Positions 9,183-19,773 of a stretch of DNA of 64,000 bases are shown here, one piece after another. The notes below the pieces were generated by a model. The model saw only the letters and a list, made by a program, of their open reading frames with translations. It had not been told where the DNA came from and did no database searches. Source of the DNA: Alphaproteobacteria bacterium (GTDB lineage Bacteria > Pseudomonadota > Alphaproteobacteria > Rhizobiales > JAJFHC01). A program made the position numbers and the translations under genes. Positions within the stretch are counted from its first letter, which is position 1, and every line of letters starts with the position of its first letter. The DNA lies in assembly GCA_021775805.1 (NCBI GenBank), contig JAJFHD010000125.1:62001-126000 (forward strand), in the 5' to 3' direction.

Positions 9183-9836
9183 ATGGATACGTTTCGTCAC
9201 GAGTTTGCATATACAGCCGATGAACTGCACGCCATGGCCAGTTCACATCTGGAGCAGGATGTGGATGCGTCATTGATGGAGTTTGCTCTGCCCAGTGCCC
9301 GGGGCGATCATGACCTCAATCCCGGTAGTGAGCCGGAAGCAGTGCGTTCGGCGGCAGTGCTGGTCCCTGTTGTTGCGTATGAGAATCAGACAACCGTGTT
9401 GCTGACCCAAAGATCCAAGGATCTTCCATCGCATCCCGGACAGGTGTCATTTCCCGGCGGCAAGATCGACCGGACCGACGCCACTGCCGTGGCTGCCGCC
9501 CTGCGTGAAACCCATGAGGAAACCGGCATCGATCCATCCTTCGTCGATGTGGCAGGCTTTCTTGACATCTACCAGACCGGCACAGGGTACCGGGTCCTTC
9601 CGGTTGTCGGGATCGTGCAACCGGGTTTCGAAGTGCGTCCGGAACCTGGAGAAGTCGACGAAGTCTTCGAAGTTCCGCTGGAGTTTCTGATGAATCCGGG
9701 CAATCACAAGACACACAGCGGCGAATGGCGCGGTGTGCGACGCTATTACTATGCAATTCCCTACGACAAGTATTATATCTGGGGGGCAACGGCGGGAATG
9801 CTGCGCAATCTTTATGACCGGGTTTATCGGCGATGA
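9183..9836 (+). CDS. CoA pyrophosphatase (Nudix hydrolase)
   Basis: A 217-residue Nudix hydrolase of the CoA-diphosphatase type, expected to split CoA or acyl-CoA into 4'-phosphopantetheine and 3',5'-ADP. The Nudix box starts at GGK (residues 92-94) and includes the metal-binding REx2EE at 108-113. The upstream PSHPGQVSFPGG segment is typical of CoA pyrophosphatases. The usual Glu six residues into the box is Asp. It sits in the DUF1285-Nudix-DUF6111-cca operon and shares ATGA with DUF6111. Confidence 0.92.
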   Translation: MDTFRHEFAYTADELHAMASSHLEQDVDASLMEFALPSARGDHDLNPGSEPEAVRSAAVLVPVVAYENQTTVLLTQRSKDLPSHPGQVSFPGGKIDRTDATAVAAALRETHEETGIDPSFVDVAGFLDIYQTGTGYRVLPVVGIVQPGFEVRPEPGEVDEVFEVPLEFLMNPGNHKTHSGEWRGVRRYYYAIPYDKYYIWGATAGMLRNLYDRVYRR

Positions 9837-10102
9837 TACGTGTTGTGCTTATTGAAATCGGTTTGCTGCTATTGCCGTTTGTCGGTTTTGCTGCCTATCT
9901 TGTGTTCGTCCGGAAAATGGAACCGGGGCCCGATCTGCTGCCGGCGATGCCGGTGCCTAAATTGCTTGTCGGGGGGCTCGTGCTGATGGTCGCCGGGCTG
10001 CTTTCGCTGGTGAATTTCGATAGCAGCGAACCGACGGGGAAATATGTTCCGGCCCAATACAAGGACGGAAAGATTGTTCCAGGGTTTTTTGAAAAGGATT
10101 GA
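9833..10102 (+). CDS. DUF6111 family small membrane protein
   Basis: An 89-residue protein with two predicted membrane helices (about residues 4-25 and 46-63) and a short soluble tail ending in KIVPGFFEKD. The overall pattern matches DUF6111, an alphaproteobacterial family of unknown function consistently found between the Nudix and cca genes. The start overlaps the Nudix stop (ATGA), so translation is probably coupled. Confidence 0.85.
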   Translation: MIRVVLIEIGLLLLPFVGFAAYLVFVRKMEPGPDLLPAMPVPKLLVGGLVLMVAGLLSLVNFDSSEPTGKYVPAQYKDGKIVPGFFEKD

Positions 10103-10123
10103 CCCAGACTTCGGTGCCATTCC

Positions 10124-11404
10124 ATGCGCGATCAACGTTCTCAAGACAAGCCGGCAGACTGTTTGTCCGGCAGTCACCGTGCCGCAGACTTTCATGCAAT
10201 GGACTGGTTCGGCAATCCCGTCTTGCGAGATCTGTTGACCGTCTTGAATGCCGATGGCGCGTGCACACGCATCGTGGGCGGCGCCGTTCGGAATGCGCTG
10301 CTGGGACGGCCTGTGAATGATGTCGACCTGGCAACCACACTGTTGCCGGAACAAACCAAGGCCGCCGCTGCCGCCGCCGGATTCAAGACCGTCGACACCG
10401 GGCTCTCCCACGGCACGATTACGGCGATACGCCAGGTGGACGGTGCCTTTCAGGCCGTGGAAGTCACCACGCTGCGGCACGATGTCGAAACATTCGGCCG
10501 GCATGCCAAGGTGGCGTTTACCGATGATTGGTCGGCAGACGCCGCGCGCCGGGATTTCACTATGAACGCGATTTACGTGGATCAGCAGGGAGAGCTGTTC
10601 GATCCGGTTGGCGGCGTGTGCGATCTCGAGACCAGAACAGTTCGATTTGTGGGCGATCCGGATGACCGGATCGAAGAGGACTTTTTGCGAATTCTGCGAT
10701 TTTTCAGGTTCTCTGCGCAGTATGGCAACGGCATCCTCGAACCGGCAGGTCTTGCGGCATGCGTACGCAAGCGCGCCGGTCTTGCGTCGCTGTCGGCAGA
10801 ACGTATCCGCAAGGAACTGTTTTCACTTCTCGTGGCGCCGTTTGCCTGCGATGTGCTTCGCGCCATGGAATCGTACGGGCTGCTAAGCGACATCCTCGGG
10901 ACGGTCGTGTCGGTTGACGTCTTGTGCCGGCTTGCCATGATCGAAGAGCATCAGGGGTATGATGTCGATCAGGTTCGGCGTCTTGGTGCTCTCGTGCCGC
11001 TCACGTCCCTGGACCAGCGCGGTTTGAAGAAACGTTTGAGGCTTTCAAATTCGCAAAGCGAGGCACTTGCGGCGGCTGCGAAGACTGCCGGTATCCTCAG
11101 ACCACCGGCCGGGATTGCGGACGTAACCGCCGCACTCTATTCACATGGCCGACGGCCGGTACTCGATGGCGTTCTGATTGACTGGTCGAAAAGCGATGTG
11201 CGGGAAAACGATGACGTTTGGATCGACCTCTGCGCGAGAATATCAAACCAGCCGGTGCCGGAATTTCCATTGGGTGGGCGGGACCTGGTCGATCGAGGTG
11301 TACCGGAAGGTCCGCAGGTCGGCCGGGCGCTGCGACGCCTGGAAGCATACTGGCTGCAACGCGACTGCATACCTGGCAAGGTGGAGTTGCTGCAGCAACT
11401 GTAA
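10124..11404 (+). CDS. cca: CCA-adding enzyme / poly(A) polymerase family nucleotidyltransferase
   Basis: A 426-residue class II tRNA nucleotidyltransferase that adds or repairs the CCA end of tRNAs. The catalytic head is clear: GGAVRNALLGRPVNDVDLATTL (about residues 48-69) carries the flexible loop and the metal-binding DxD, and RRDFTMNAIYVD (about 144-155) the nucleotide-interacting segment. A head-neck region follows, with DRIEEDFLRILRFFRFSA. No strong ribosome-binding site precedes the ATG at 10124; an in-frame ATG at 10199 would still keep all motifs, so the first 25 residues are uncertain. Last gene of its operon. Confidence 0.9.
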   Translation: MRDQRSQDKPADCLSGSHRAADFHAMDWFGNPVLRDLLTVLNADGACTRIVGGAVRNALLGRPVNDVDLATTLLPEQTKAAAAAAGFKTVDTGLSHGTITAIRQVDGAFQAVEVTTLRHDVETFGRHAKVAFTDDWSADAARRDFTMNAIYVDQQGELFDPVGGVCDLETRTVRFVGDPDDRIEEDFLRILRFFRFSAQYGNGILEPAGLAACVRKRAGLASLSAERIRKELFSLLVAPFACDVLRAMESYGLLSDILGTVVSVDVLCRLAMIEEHQGYDVDQVRRLGALVPLTSLDQRGLKKRLRLSNSQSEALAAAAKTAGILRPPAGIADVTAALYSHGRRPVLDGVLIDWSKSDVRENDDVWIDLCARISNQPVPEFPLGGRDLVDRGVPEGPQVGRALRRLEAYWLQRDCIPGKVELLQQL

Positions 11405-11481
11405 CGGAGGTCCGGTCTGTCAGTCGCCGAAAACCCCGTGGCCACACCAACGCTACCGCCTGTCTGGATATGACGTCCGCA

Positions 11482-12546
11482 TCATTGGCTTGACGTAAGA
11501 GCTGCCCGGCTGAATGTCTCGATGTCCATGTTGTAATCGTCAGCTGACGCCGGCTGTGTCGTCCCATTTGCTATGTCGGCCCACGAGATCAACACGATGA
11601 AATAACTGCCACCGGACTTTCGAGGTGTTAGAACATAATGGCCGTGCAAGACGAGTTTATCCGACTTACATGCCACAAATCCGTTGTTCATCCTGACGCC
11701 ATCCACGTCCGTGGTGGATGCCTGGGATGCAAACTGCCCGTCGCAGCTCTTGGCCGTTCCGGCAATCAACTTCCTGATCAGCTTCTTTTGACCGCTGGCT
11801 TTTTGCCCGGCCAACAGGTGGACGGCGGCAATTTGTCTTGGAGCAATGGCAACCGCGTCATACCATTCCATGTTTTCCGGCGCGTCTTCGGATGCAATCA
11901 GTTTTGCGTCCGCAATGTGCGTTGCAAGAAGAAAGCTGAACAAGACACGCGTGCTCTCCTGCTTGTATTTTTCTTCTCGCAGGGCCTTTTCGGCCTCTTC
12001 AACACTGTTTGATTTGGCGGCCGAGGCTGAACCGAATCCGGTGCTGGATTCTTCCCGTGCAAGTTGATTTCCCACACATTTTGCAAGAGATGCCATCAAG
12101 CGGGATGTGCCTTTTAGACTAAACGAGTATGTGGTTTTGCCGTCCCAGACCTCCATGAGGTTACCTCGCCGGAACTTCGTTACCATGTGTCCCTTTTGAG
12201 GTATGGGAATGATGACCGTTGTTTGGTTGAATGCCTCGGCATTGGCCTTTCGCCAGCCACTATTGCCAATGCGAAACCGGACGGGAATCTTTTGTCCCTT
12301 CTTCATGTGCCAGTCTTTCGCCTGCAGCATTACATCCCATGAGTAATCTCTGAACACGGTGACGTACAGTACGATGCCACTCTTGTATGTCGCTGAAGCT
12401 GTGCAATTACTAAAACGTCCTGTCTTGTCGCTGATGTAAGCCGAGCCAAACCAGGCGCCTGACTGAAACTTCGATGTTTCTTTTGCTTCCCCGGTCGTGT
12501 TGAAGACAAAAAGAATTGCGAAAAGTGAGGTCAGAATCCGTGCCAT
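11482..12546 (-). CDS. Secreted protein of unknown function with IalB-like cysteine-containing domain
   Basis: A 354-residue protein with a signal peptide (residues 1 to about 21, MARILTSLFAILFVFNTTGE), so probably periplasmic. Residues 28-140 carry FSNCTASATYKSG, a central WxxxLxAKDWHMKKG-like stretch and a closing SLAKCV. The two cysteines probably pair; this pattern resembles the invasion-associated-locus-B-like domain of many exported alphaproteobacterial proteins (moderate confidence). The C-terminal half (EEAEKALREEKYKQ onward) is unassigned, with two more cysteines. GC content is about 47% in sampled lines, below the flanking genes, which suggests acquisition. It stands alone between convergent cca and hemF. 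Confidence 0.7.
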   Translation of the reverse strand: MARILTSLFAILFVFNTTGEAKETSKFQSGAWFGSAYISDKTGRFSNCTASATYKSGIVLYVTVFRDYSWDVMLQAKDWHMKKGQKIPVRFRIGNSGWRKANAEAFNQTTVIIPIPQKGHMVTKFRRGNLMEVWDGKTTYSFSLKGTSRLMASLAKCVGNQLAREESSTGFGSASAAKSNSVEEAEKALREEKYKQESTRVLFSFLLATHIADAKLIASEDAPENMEWYDAVAIAPRQIAAVHLLAGQKASGQKKLIRKLIAGTAKSCDGQFASQASTTDVDGVRMNNGFVACKSDKLVLHGHYVLTPRKSGGSYFIVLISWADIANGTTQPASADDYNMDIETFSRAALTSSQ

Positions 12547-12710
12547 TTACCGCCTCCCTGAGTGTCTTCTTTGAACTTATTTTTCGATATATTGAATGCC
12601 GTGTCAAATCAGCGTTGACGTTGTTGAGGGATTGCTGGCGGAGAACTGGGGTGTTGAGTGTGGTGAAGATTGGCTGGCATCACGAAACTGCCGCTTGGCA
12701 TGCCGGTTGG

Positions 12711-13613
12711 TCACGGCCACTTCACCTCGGGCGGCATGGACGACAGGATGGAGTCGACGTTGCCGCCGGTTTTCAAACCGAATAGCGTGCCGCGGTCATA
12801 GAGGAGGTTGAACTCAACATAACGGCCACGGCGGATGAGTTGTTCTTCACGTTCGGCGTCCGACCAGGGGGCATTCATGTTGCGTCGAACCAGTTCGGGA
12901 TAAATCTCCAGGAACCGGCGGCCAACATCCTGAGTGAAAGCAAAATCCGCATCCCAGTTCTCGCTGTTGAGGTGATCGTAGAATATGCCCCCGATGCCGC
13001 GCATCTCGTTTCGATGGGCCAGAAAAAAATACTCGTCACACCACCTCTTGTAGTGGTCGTAGTCGGCCACCTCGTGCGGCCCGCAGGCGGCCTTCATGGC
13101 GGCGTGAAAGGCAACCGTGTCCGGATCGGTCTGGGTTCGTCTCGCATCGAGGACGGGTGTGAGGTCGGCACCGCCGCCAAACCATGACTTGGACGTCACC
13201 ACAAAGCGGGTGTTCATGTGTACGGCCGGCACATGGGGATTGTGCATGTGGGCAATCAGGGAGATCCCGCTTGCCCAGAAACGCGGGTCGTCCTCGGCAC
13301 CCGGAATCTGCTTTCGAAAATCAGCTGAAAACTCGCCATGGACCGTCGATGTGTGGACGCCGACCTTTTCAAATACACGGCCGTGCATCATCGACATGAC
13401 GCCGCCGCCGCCTTTGGTGGCGTCGTCCTGGGTGCGCTCCCAGGGTGTGCGGACAAAACCGCCGGCGTCCCGGTCGCTGTGGGGGCCGTCGAAGTTGCCT
13501 TCAATTTCTTCGAATGCCGAGCAGATCTGATCGCGCAGGCATTCGAACCAGGCGCGGGCGGCACTCTTTCGATTGTCGAGTTCTTCTTGTGGGGAGATTT
13601 TGTTCTGGGTCAT
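12711..13613 (-). CDS. hemF: Oxygen-dependent coproporphyrinogen-III oxidase
   Basis: A 300-residue HemF, which decarboxylates coproporphyrinogen III to protoporphyrinogen IX with O2 in haem synthesis. Signature segments are the [15 protein letters not shown] motif near the middle, [14 protein letters not shown], and the C-terminal [20 protein letters not shown]. Length matches the family. It is preceded by trmL with a 14-base gap on the same strand. Proximity to petABC, whose cytochromes need haem, is typical of this bacterial group. Confidence 0.96.
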   Translation of the reverse strand: MTQNKISPQEELDNRKSAARAWFECLRDQICSAFEEIEGNFDGPHSDRDAGGFVRTPWERTQDDATKGGGGVMSMMHGRVFEKVGVHTSTVHGEFSADFRKQIPGAEDDPRFWASGISLIAHMHNPHVPAVHMNTRFVVTSKSWFGGGADLTPVLDARRTQTDPDTVAFHAAMKAACGPHEVADYDHYKRWCDEYFFLAHRNEMRGIGGIFYDHLNSENWDADFAFTQDVGRRFLEIYPELVRRNMNAPWSDAEREEQLIRRGRYVEFNLLYDRGTLFGLKTGGNVDSILSSMPPEVKWP

Positions 13614-13627
13614 GCTTTCATCTTGGC

Positions 13628-14089
13628 TCAGTCTCCGTTTTCTGGAAATCCGCCAATTTGACGCAAAGCCTCGGAGAGCGCCATTGCGACCGAAACCGCA
13701 AGATTGAGCGACCGCGTGGCGGAGGAAATCGGAATCACCAACCGGGCGTCGGCCGTGTCGTGGACATGATCGGGCACGCCGGCGCTCTCGCGGCCAAATA
13801 GCAGGATGTCGTCAGGTCGGTAATCAAAGGCCTGGAAAGAGCTGTGCCCTCTTGTTGTAAAGAGGAGGATGCGCGCAACCTGCGAGGCATTTCGGAAGTG
13901 TTCGTAAGACAGGTGTCGGGTGACCTGGGCCAGATCGACGTAATCCATGCCGGCGCGTTTCAGGGCGCGGTCCGACAGATTGAATCCGGCGGGCTCTATA
14001 ATGTCCGTGGCGACTTCGAAACAGGCTGCCGTGCGAAGAATTGTCCCGGTATTCTGGGGGATGTCGGGTTGATAGAGGGCGATGCGCAT
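13628..14089 (-). CDS. trmL: tRNA (cytidine(34)-2'-O)-methyltransferase
   Basis: A 153-residue SPOUT-fold methyltransferase that 2'-O-methylates the wobble base of certain tRNA(Leu) isoacceptors. The trefoil-knot motifs are visible: N-terminal [18 protein letters not shown], middle [12 protein letters not shown], and C-terminal [20 protein letters not shown]. Length is standard for TrmL, and no additional RNA-binding domain is present. Probably co-transcribed with hemF; divergent from petABC. Confidence 0.93.
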   Translation of the reverse strand: MRIALYQPDIPQNTGTILRTAACFEVATDIIEPAGFNLSDRALKRAGMDYVDLAQVTRHLSYEHFRNASQVARILLFTTRGHSSFQAFDYRPDDILLFGRESAGVPDHVHDTADARLVIPISSATRSLNLAVSVAMALSEALRQIGGFPENGD

Positions 14090-14400
14090 GGATAACCTTT
14101 ATATGGTCTGGAAATCGGTGTTTGAAATTTATGCGACATTTTGCCAAACGTCGGATCGATGCTGGACATTCTAGGGCAGGAGTGCCAAAAGATGCTCCAG
14201 AATCCTGCCCTGCCAGGCGGTTTTTTGGGCTTGCCTTTTGTTTCGGTTTGATACGGATTGAAAGCAATTTGCGGGTCTCAAATTCGTTTCGTTTCACGTT
14301 TCGATTCAGGGGTGAAACCGACGCGGAGGCTGCTTGAGCGGGACGCAATTTTTGAGTCTTTCTGGGGACCTTTCTCTTATCGGTATCAAGGGGATTAGCG
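14090..14400. other. trmL-petA divergent spacer with hairpin and promoters
   Basis: This 311-bp spacer must contain the promoters of trmL (minus) and petABC (plus). It holds one clear inverted repeat, arms 14173-14181 and 14203-14211, followed by a run of six T at 14221-14226. The rest (14225-14400) is T-rich and precedes an AAGGGG ribosome-binding site about seven bases before the GTG start of petA. I see no small gene. Confidence 0.5.
14173..14211. repeat. Inverted repeat (hairpin) in trmL-petA spacer
   Basis: Nine-base arms AGGGCAGGA and TCCTGCCCT enclose a 21-base loop. A T-run starts ten bases later on the plus strand. No plus-strand gene ends here, so a simple terminator role makes little sense. 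An operator or a leader structure of the petABC mRNA is more plausible. Confidence 0.35.
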
Positions 14401-14955
14401 GTGGCACATACGGATACGGCTGAACCGACACGCCGGGACTTTCTTTACATCGCCACAGGCACGGTCGCGGCGGTAGGTGCCGCAGGCCTGGTGTGGCCGT
14501 TCATCGACCAGATGAACCCGGATGCTTCGGTCAAGGCGCTGGCCTCGATTGAAGTCGATCTGAGCGCCCTTGAAGAGGGCCAGAGCGTCACGGTCAAATG
14601 GCGCGGCAACCCGGTTTTCATCCGGCACCGCACGGCTAAGGAAATCGAAGAAGCCCGTTCCGTGCCGCTTGATGAACTGCCTGATCAGAATGCACGCAAC
14701 CAGAACATCGGCGACGATGCGAATGCGGACGACAAGAACCGCGCCACGAATGAGAAATTTCTCGTCATGGTCGGTGTCTGCACGCACTTGGGGTGCGTGC
14801 CGCTGGGGCAGGCCGGTGACTTTGGCGGCTGGTTCTGCCCGTGTCACGGGTCGCACTACGATACCTCTGGACGCATCCGCAAGGGACCGGCACCGGAAAA
14901 TCTTCCCGTGCCCGCCTACGAGTTTCTGTCCGAAACAAACATCAAGATCGGCTGA
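14401..14955 (+). CDS. petA: Ubiquinol-cytochrome c reductase, Rieske iron-sulfur subunit
   Basis: A 184-residue Rieske protein of the cytochrome bc1 complex, taking one electron from ubiquinol and passing it to cytochrome c1. It begins with GTG after an AAGGGG ribosome-binding site. A twin-arginine export motif ([10 protein letters not shown], about residues 11-20) leads into the single membrane anchor. The [2Fe-2S] ligands are in CTHLGC and CPCHGSH near residues 129-150. First gene of petABC; 14 bases separate it from the cytochrome b start. Confidence 0.97.
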   Translation: MAHTDTAEPTRRDFLYIATGTVAAVGAAGLVWPFIDQMNPDASVKALASIEVDLSALEEGQSVTVKWRGNPVFIRHRTAKEIEEARSVPLDELPDQNARNQNIGDDANADDKNRATNEKFLVMVGVCTHLGCVPLGQAGDFGGWFCPCHGSHYDTSGRIRKGPAPENLPVPAYEFLSETNIKIG

Positions 14956-14969
14956 GGGGGCTTGCAGAC

Positions 14970-16274
14970 ATGAGCGGACATTCGACCTATCAGCCGACCA
15001 GCGCCTTTGGCCGCTGGTTTGAAAGCCGGCTACCGGTAATCGGGCTTGTACATTCCTCGTTCATCGCGTTTCCGACGCCGAAGAACCTGAACTATTTCTG
15101 GACATTCGGCGGCATCCTGTCGTTCTGCCTGGTGGCTCAGTTGATGACGGGTATTGTGCTGGCGATGCACTACACGCCGCACACCGAGATGGCATTCTCG
15201 AGTGTCGAGCACATCATGCGCAATGTGAACTATGGCTGGTTGCTGCGCTACATGCACGCAAACGGCGCATCAATGTTCTTTATCGCGGTCTATATCCACA
15301 TGTTCCGCGGCCTTTATTACGGATCTTACAAGGCGCCGCGCGAGGTGCTCTGGATCATCGGGGTTCTGATCTACCTGGCGATGATGGCGACCGCTTTCAT
15401 GGGGTATGTGCTGCCGTGGGGACAGATGAGTTTCTGGGGCGCCAAGGTGATAACAAGCCTGTTCGGTGCCATCCCGCTTATCGGTGATTATGTCGTGACT
15501 TGGCTGTGGGGCGGCTTCTCGGTCGACAACCCGACCCTGAACCGGTTCTTCAGCCTGCATTACCTGCTGCCCTTCGTCATTGCCGGACTGGTGGGGCTGC
15601 ATATCTGGGCACTGCATGTTCCCGGCAACGGCAATCCGACAGGCATCAGCGTCAAGTCGAGCCAGGATACGGTCCCGTTCCATCCGTATTACACGATCAA
15701 GGATGGATTTGCGGCTGTCTGCTTCTTCATCGTCTTTGCCGCGTTCGTGTTCTATATGCCCAATGTTATGGGACATACGGACAACTACATACTGGCAAAC
15801 CCGCTGGTGACGCCGGCTCACATCGTGCCGGAGTGGTACTTCCTGCCGTTCTACGCGATCCTGCGGGCGGTACCATCCAAACTTGGCGGTGTGCTGTGCA
15901 TGTTCGCGGCCATCGGGGTCCTGTTCATCCTGCCGTGGCTCGATACGTCGAAAGTCCGTTCCGCAGTGTTCCGGCCGCTGTACAAGCAGTTCTTCTGGAT
16001 CTTTGTGCTGGTTTGTATCGGCCTGGGATATCTCGGCGCCAAGCCACCGGAAGGCGGTTACGTCATCGCGGCGCGTTTGCTGACGGCCTACTACTTCCTT
16101 CATTTCCTGGTCATTCTGCCAATCCTGGGTCTGATTGAGCGGCCCAGAAAGCTTCCGGCGAGCATCAGTGAAGCGGTGCTGGCGAAATCCAAGAAGAAGA
16201 GCGGGGATTCCGGTGGTGGTTCAGGTGGCGCTGCTGCAAGCGGTGCTGCCGCGGCACCGGACAGTCGGACTTGA
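14970..16274 (+). CDS. petB: Cytochrome b subunit of the bc1 complex
   Basis: A 434-residue integral cytochrome b carrying the two b-type haems and the quinol-oxidising and quinone-reducing sites. Haem-ligand histidines lie in the [20 protein letters not shown] helix and the [18 protein letters not shown] helix; the Qo-site PEWYFLPFY motif is present. The ATG at 14970 follows a GAGGGGG ribosome-binding site and was chosen over a longer upstream reading that runs through petA. The C-terminus ends in a Gly/Ala/Ser-rich tail (about residues 408-434) that is longer than usual and probably disordered. Confidence 0.97.
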   Translation: MSGHSTYQPTSAFGRWFESRLPVIGLVHSSFIAFPTPKNLNYFWTFGGILSFCLVAQLMTGIVLAMHYTPHTEMAFSSVEHIMRNVNYGWLLRYMHANGASMFFIAVYIHMFRGLYYGSYKAPREVLWIIGVLIYLAMMATAFMGYVLPWGQMSFWGAKVITSLFGAIPLIGDYVVTWLWGGFSVDNPTLNRFFSLHYLLPFVIAGLVGLHIWALHVPGNGNPTGISVKSSQDTVPFHPYYTIKDGFAAVCFFIVFAAFVFYMPNVMGHTDNYILANPLVTPAHIVPEWYFLPFYAILRAVPSKLGGVLCMFAAIGVLFILPWLDTSKVRSAVFRPLYKQFFWIFVLVCIGLGYLGAKPPEGGYVIAARLLTAYYFLHFLVILPILGLIERPRKLPASISEAVLAKSKKKSGDSGGGSGGAAASGAAAAPDSRT

Positions 16275-16292
16275 AGGCGGGAGCTGACTGAC

Positions 16293-17126
16293 ATGATCAG
16301 AAAAGAGAAAACAATGCGCGCGCTGAACGGAACCTCGTTGTTGACGGTATTGCGTCCAGCCGTTGTTGCCACGGCAATCCTGCTGGCCGGTCCGATTACC
16401 GCGCAAGATGCCGGAGCGGCTGGCGATGCGCCGGCGATTGAGGCACAGAGCTGGTCCTTCAGCGGTGTGTTCGGAACTTTTGACCGAGCCTCGGTCCAGC
16501 GCGGGTTTCAGGTCTACAAGGACGTGTGCGCCGCATGCCACTCGATGAAGTACCTGTCCTATCGCAATCTGGGCGAACCGGGCGGACCGGAATTTCCGGA
16601 AGCTCAGGTCAAGGCGATTGCCGCTGAGGTGGAAGTCCAGGACGGTCCGAATGAAGATGGGGACATGTTCGACCGCCCCGGCAGGCCAAGCGACCAGTTT
16701 GTTTCGCCGTTTCCCAACGACAACGCAGCACGTAGCGCCAACGGCGGTGCCCTGCCACCGGATCTCTCGGTTATCGCCAAGGCCCGGCCAAACGGTCCCG
16801 ACTATCTTTATGCGCTGATGACCGGATACAAGGACGCGCCGGCGGGAATGGAACTGGCCGAAGGCATGAGCTACAACGCGGCATTCGTCGGTCATCAGAT
16901 CGCCATGGCTGCGCCGTTGAGTGAAGAATCCGTTGAATACAGCGACGGAACCACCGCAAGCGTGCCTCAGATGTCGAAGGATGTGGTGCAGTTCCTGATG
17001 TGGGCTGCGGAACCGAAGCTCGAGGAACGCAAACGGATCGGGTTCCAGGTCATGATCTATCTGATCATCCTGGCCGGGCTGCTCTACTTCACGACAAAGA
17101 AATTGTGGTCACGCATCGATCACTGA
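16293..17126 (+). CDS. petC: Cytochrome c1 subunit of the bc1 complex
   Basis: A 277-residue cytochrome c1. A signal sequence (to about residue 38) is followed by the haem-attachment motif CAACH (near residues 78-82). The C-terminal helix VMIYLIILAGLLYFTTKKLW anchors the protein in the membrane. An acidic stretch typical of the family is present. An in-frame ATG at 16314 is an alternative start. Last gene of the petABC operon, followed by a terminator-like hairpin at 17148-17177. Confidence 0.96.
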   Translation: MIRKEKTMRALNGTSLLTVLRPAVVATAILLAGPITAQDAGAAGDAPAIEAQSWSFSGVFGTFDRASVQRGFQVYKDVCAACHSMKYLSYRNLGEPGGPEFPEAQVKAIAAEVEVQDGPNEDGDMFDRPGRPSDQFVSPFPNDNAARSANGGALPPDLSVIAKARPNGPDYLYALMTGYKDAPAGMELAEGMSYNAAFVGHQIAMAAPLSEESVEYSDGTTASVPQMSKDVVQFLMWAAEPKLEERKRIGFQVMIYLIILAGLLYFTTKKLWSRIDH

Positions 17127-17147
17127 ACAGTTTCGCGGATTTTGATC

Positions 17148-17177
17148 AAGGGGCCTCTTCGCAATAAGGGGCCCTTT
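17148..17177 (+). terminator. Probable terminator after petABC
   Basis: AAGGGGCC (17148-17155) pairs, with one bulged G, with GGCCCTT (17170-17176), followed by a short T-containing tail. It lies 22 bases after the petC stop and before the mtnP ribosome-binding site. Confidence 0.55.
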
Positions 17178-17221
17178 GTCGTTTGACAGAGCGTGTGACA
17201 ATCGCAAAAGGGAGGCGGGTG

Positions 17222-18127
17222 GTGGTCAAGTCAGTGCTGGGCGTCATGGGCGGCAGCGGATTGTATGAATTGCCGGGGCTGGAAAACGTCCATTGGGAAA
17301 CGGTCGAATCACCCTGGGGGGAACCGTCGGACCAGGTTCTGCACGGCGAGATCGCCGGCCTGCCAGTCCGGTTCCTGCCGCGCCATGGCCGGGGCCACGT
17401 GCTGTCGCCCACGGATATCAACTACCGTGCCAACATTGACGCCTTGAAACGATGCGGTGTGACCGATCTTGTATCGGTTTCAGCCTGCGGTTCCCTGCGT
17501 GAAGACCTGTCCCCTGGCTCTTTTCTGCTCGTGGACCAGTTCATTGACCGCACTTTTGCCCGAGAAAAGAGTTTCTTCGGCAAAGGCTGTGTGGCCCATG
17601 TGCCGATGGCTCACCCGGTGAGTCCCGGCATGGTCGACCGGCTTGAGGCCGCGGCGAAGGCCGAGGGTGTCCCATGCGGGCGTGGCGGCACTTATCTGGT
17701 CATGGAAGGACCGCAGTTCTCGACCTATGCCGAATCCCAGCTCTACCGCTCCTGGGGGTGCGATGTTATCGGCATGACCAACATGCCGGAAGCCAAGCTC
17801 GCCCGTGAGGCGGAGCTCTGTTACGCCACCGTTGCGATGGTGACGGACTTCGATTGCTGGCATCCCGACCATGGCGATGTAGACGTGGCGGAGATCATCC
17901 GCACTTTGCAGGGCAATGCGTCGAATGCGGCACGGCTCGTGGCCAGGCTTGCCCGGGATTTCCCCCGCGAACACGAACCCTGCGCGGCGGGTAGCGATAC
18001 AGCGCTCGAAGTGTCAATATTGACGGCACCCGACGCCCGTGATCCGGAATTGCTGAAAAAGCTCGATGCGGTGGCGGGGCGTGTGCTGGGGTGCGCGGCA
18101 ACAGGTTTGGGGGCGTCGAATGACTGA
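17222..18127 (+). CDS. mtnP: S-methyl-5'-thioadenosine phosphorylase
   Basis: A 301-residue purine-nucleoside-phosphorylase-fold enzyme cleaving methylthioadenosine (MTA) with phosphate into adenine and 5-methylthioribose-1-phosphate. The N-terminal GVMGGSGLYELPGL phosphate loop, PRHGRGHVLSPTDINYRAN and the substrate segment YLVMEGPQFSTYAES are diagnostic. The start is the GTG at 17222, six bases after GGGAGG; the GTG at 17219 is also possible. A TTG further upstream was rejected. The stop overlaps the apt start by eight bases, so adenine made here feeds the next enzyme. Confidence 0.94.
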   Translation: MVKSVLGVMGGSGLYELPGLENVHWETVESPWGEPSDQVLHGEIAGLPVRFLPRHGRGHVLSPTDINYRANIDALKRCGVTDLVSVSACGSLREDLSPGSFLLVDQFIDRTFAREKSFFGKGCVAHVPMAHPVSPGMVDRLEAAAKAEGVPCGRGGTYLVMEGPQFSTYAESQLYRSWGCDVIGMTNMPEAKLAREAELCYATVAMVTDFDCWHPDHGDVDVAEIIRTLQGNASNAARLVARLARDFPREHEPCAAGSDTALEVSILTAPDARDPELLKKLDAVAGRVLGCAATGLGASND

Positions 18128-18650
18128 TTTCACCCGATTTATCCGCACGATTCCCGACTATCCCAAAGACGGGATCATGTTTCGGGATGTGACGACGCTG
18201 TTCGGGGACGCCGACGGATTTCGTGCGGCCGTCGACGCCATGGTCGAACACTACCGGCCGGCAGACATCGATCTTGTGGCCGGCATCGAGGCACGGGGAT
18301 TTATTCTTGGCGGTGCGGTGGCGCACCAGCTGGGCAAAGGGTTTGTTCCGATCCGCAAAAAGGGCAAGCTGCCGTGGAAAACCATCGGACAGGAATACAC
18401 GCTTGAATATGGTGTCGATATCATTGAAATGCATGAAGATGCAGTCCGGCCTGGCCAGAATGTCCTGATCGTTGATGACTTGATTGCCACTGGCGGAACC
18501 GCCGAAGCTGCAGCCCTTCTGATCAAGCGCAGTGGCGGCATATCCAGAGCTGCGTGTTTTGTGATCGAGCTGGCCTCTCTGGGCGGGCGTGCGATTCTTG
18601 AAGACATGGGCATCGAGCTGACGGCACTGTGCGCGTTCGACGGCGATTGA
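18120..18650 (+). CDS. apt: Adenine phosphoribosyltransferase
   Basis: A 176-residue type I phosphoribosyltransferase converting adenine and PRPP to AMP. The PRPP-binding motif VLIVDDLIATGGTA lies at about residues 115-128, with the upstream GIEARGFILGGAVA loop and KLPWKTIGQEYTLEYG. The ATG at 18120, inside the end of mtnP, gives the normal Apt N-terminus; longer readings only extend into mtnP. Its place between mtnP and mtnA fits recycling of the adenine released from MTA. Confidence 0.95.
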   Translation: MTDFTRFIRTIPDYPKDGIMFRDVTTLFGDADGFRAAVDAMVEHYRPADIDLVAGIEARGFILGGAVAHQLGKGFVPIRKKGKLPWKTIGQEYTLEYGVDIIEMHEDAVRPGQNVLIVDDLIATGGTAEAAALLIKRSGGISRAACFVIELASLGGRAILEDMGIELTALCAFDGD

Positions 18651-18662
18651 AGACAAGCTGCC

Positions 18663-19754
<1,092 letters not shown>

Positions 19755-19773
19755 GAGCGTATCGATGCGCCGT

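Noticed and set aside
15270-16103. 277-codon minus-strand frame opposite cytochrome b
   Set aside because: Shadow of petB, with no plausible protein features.
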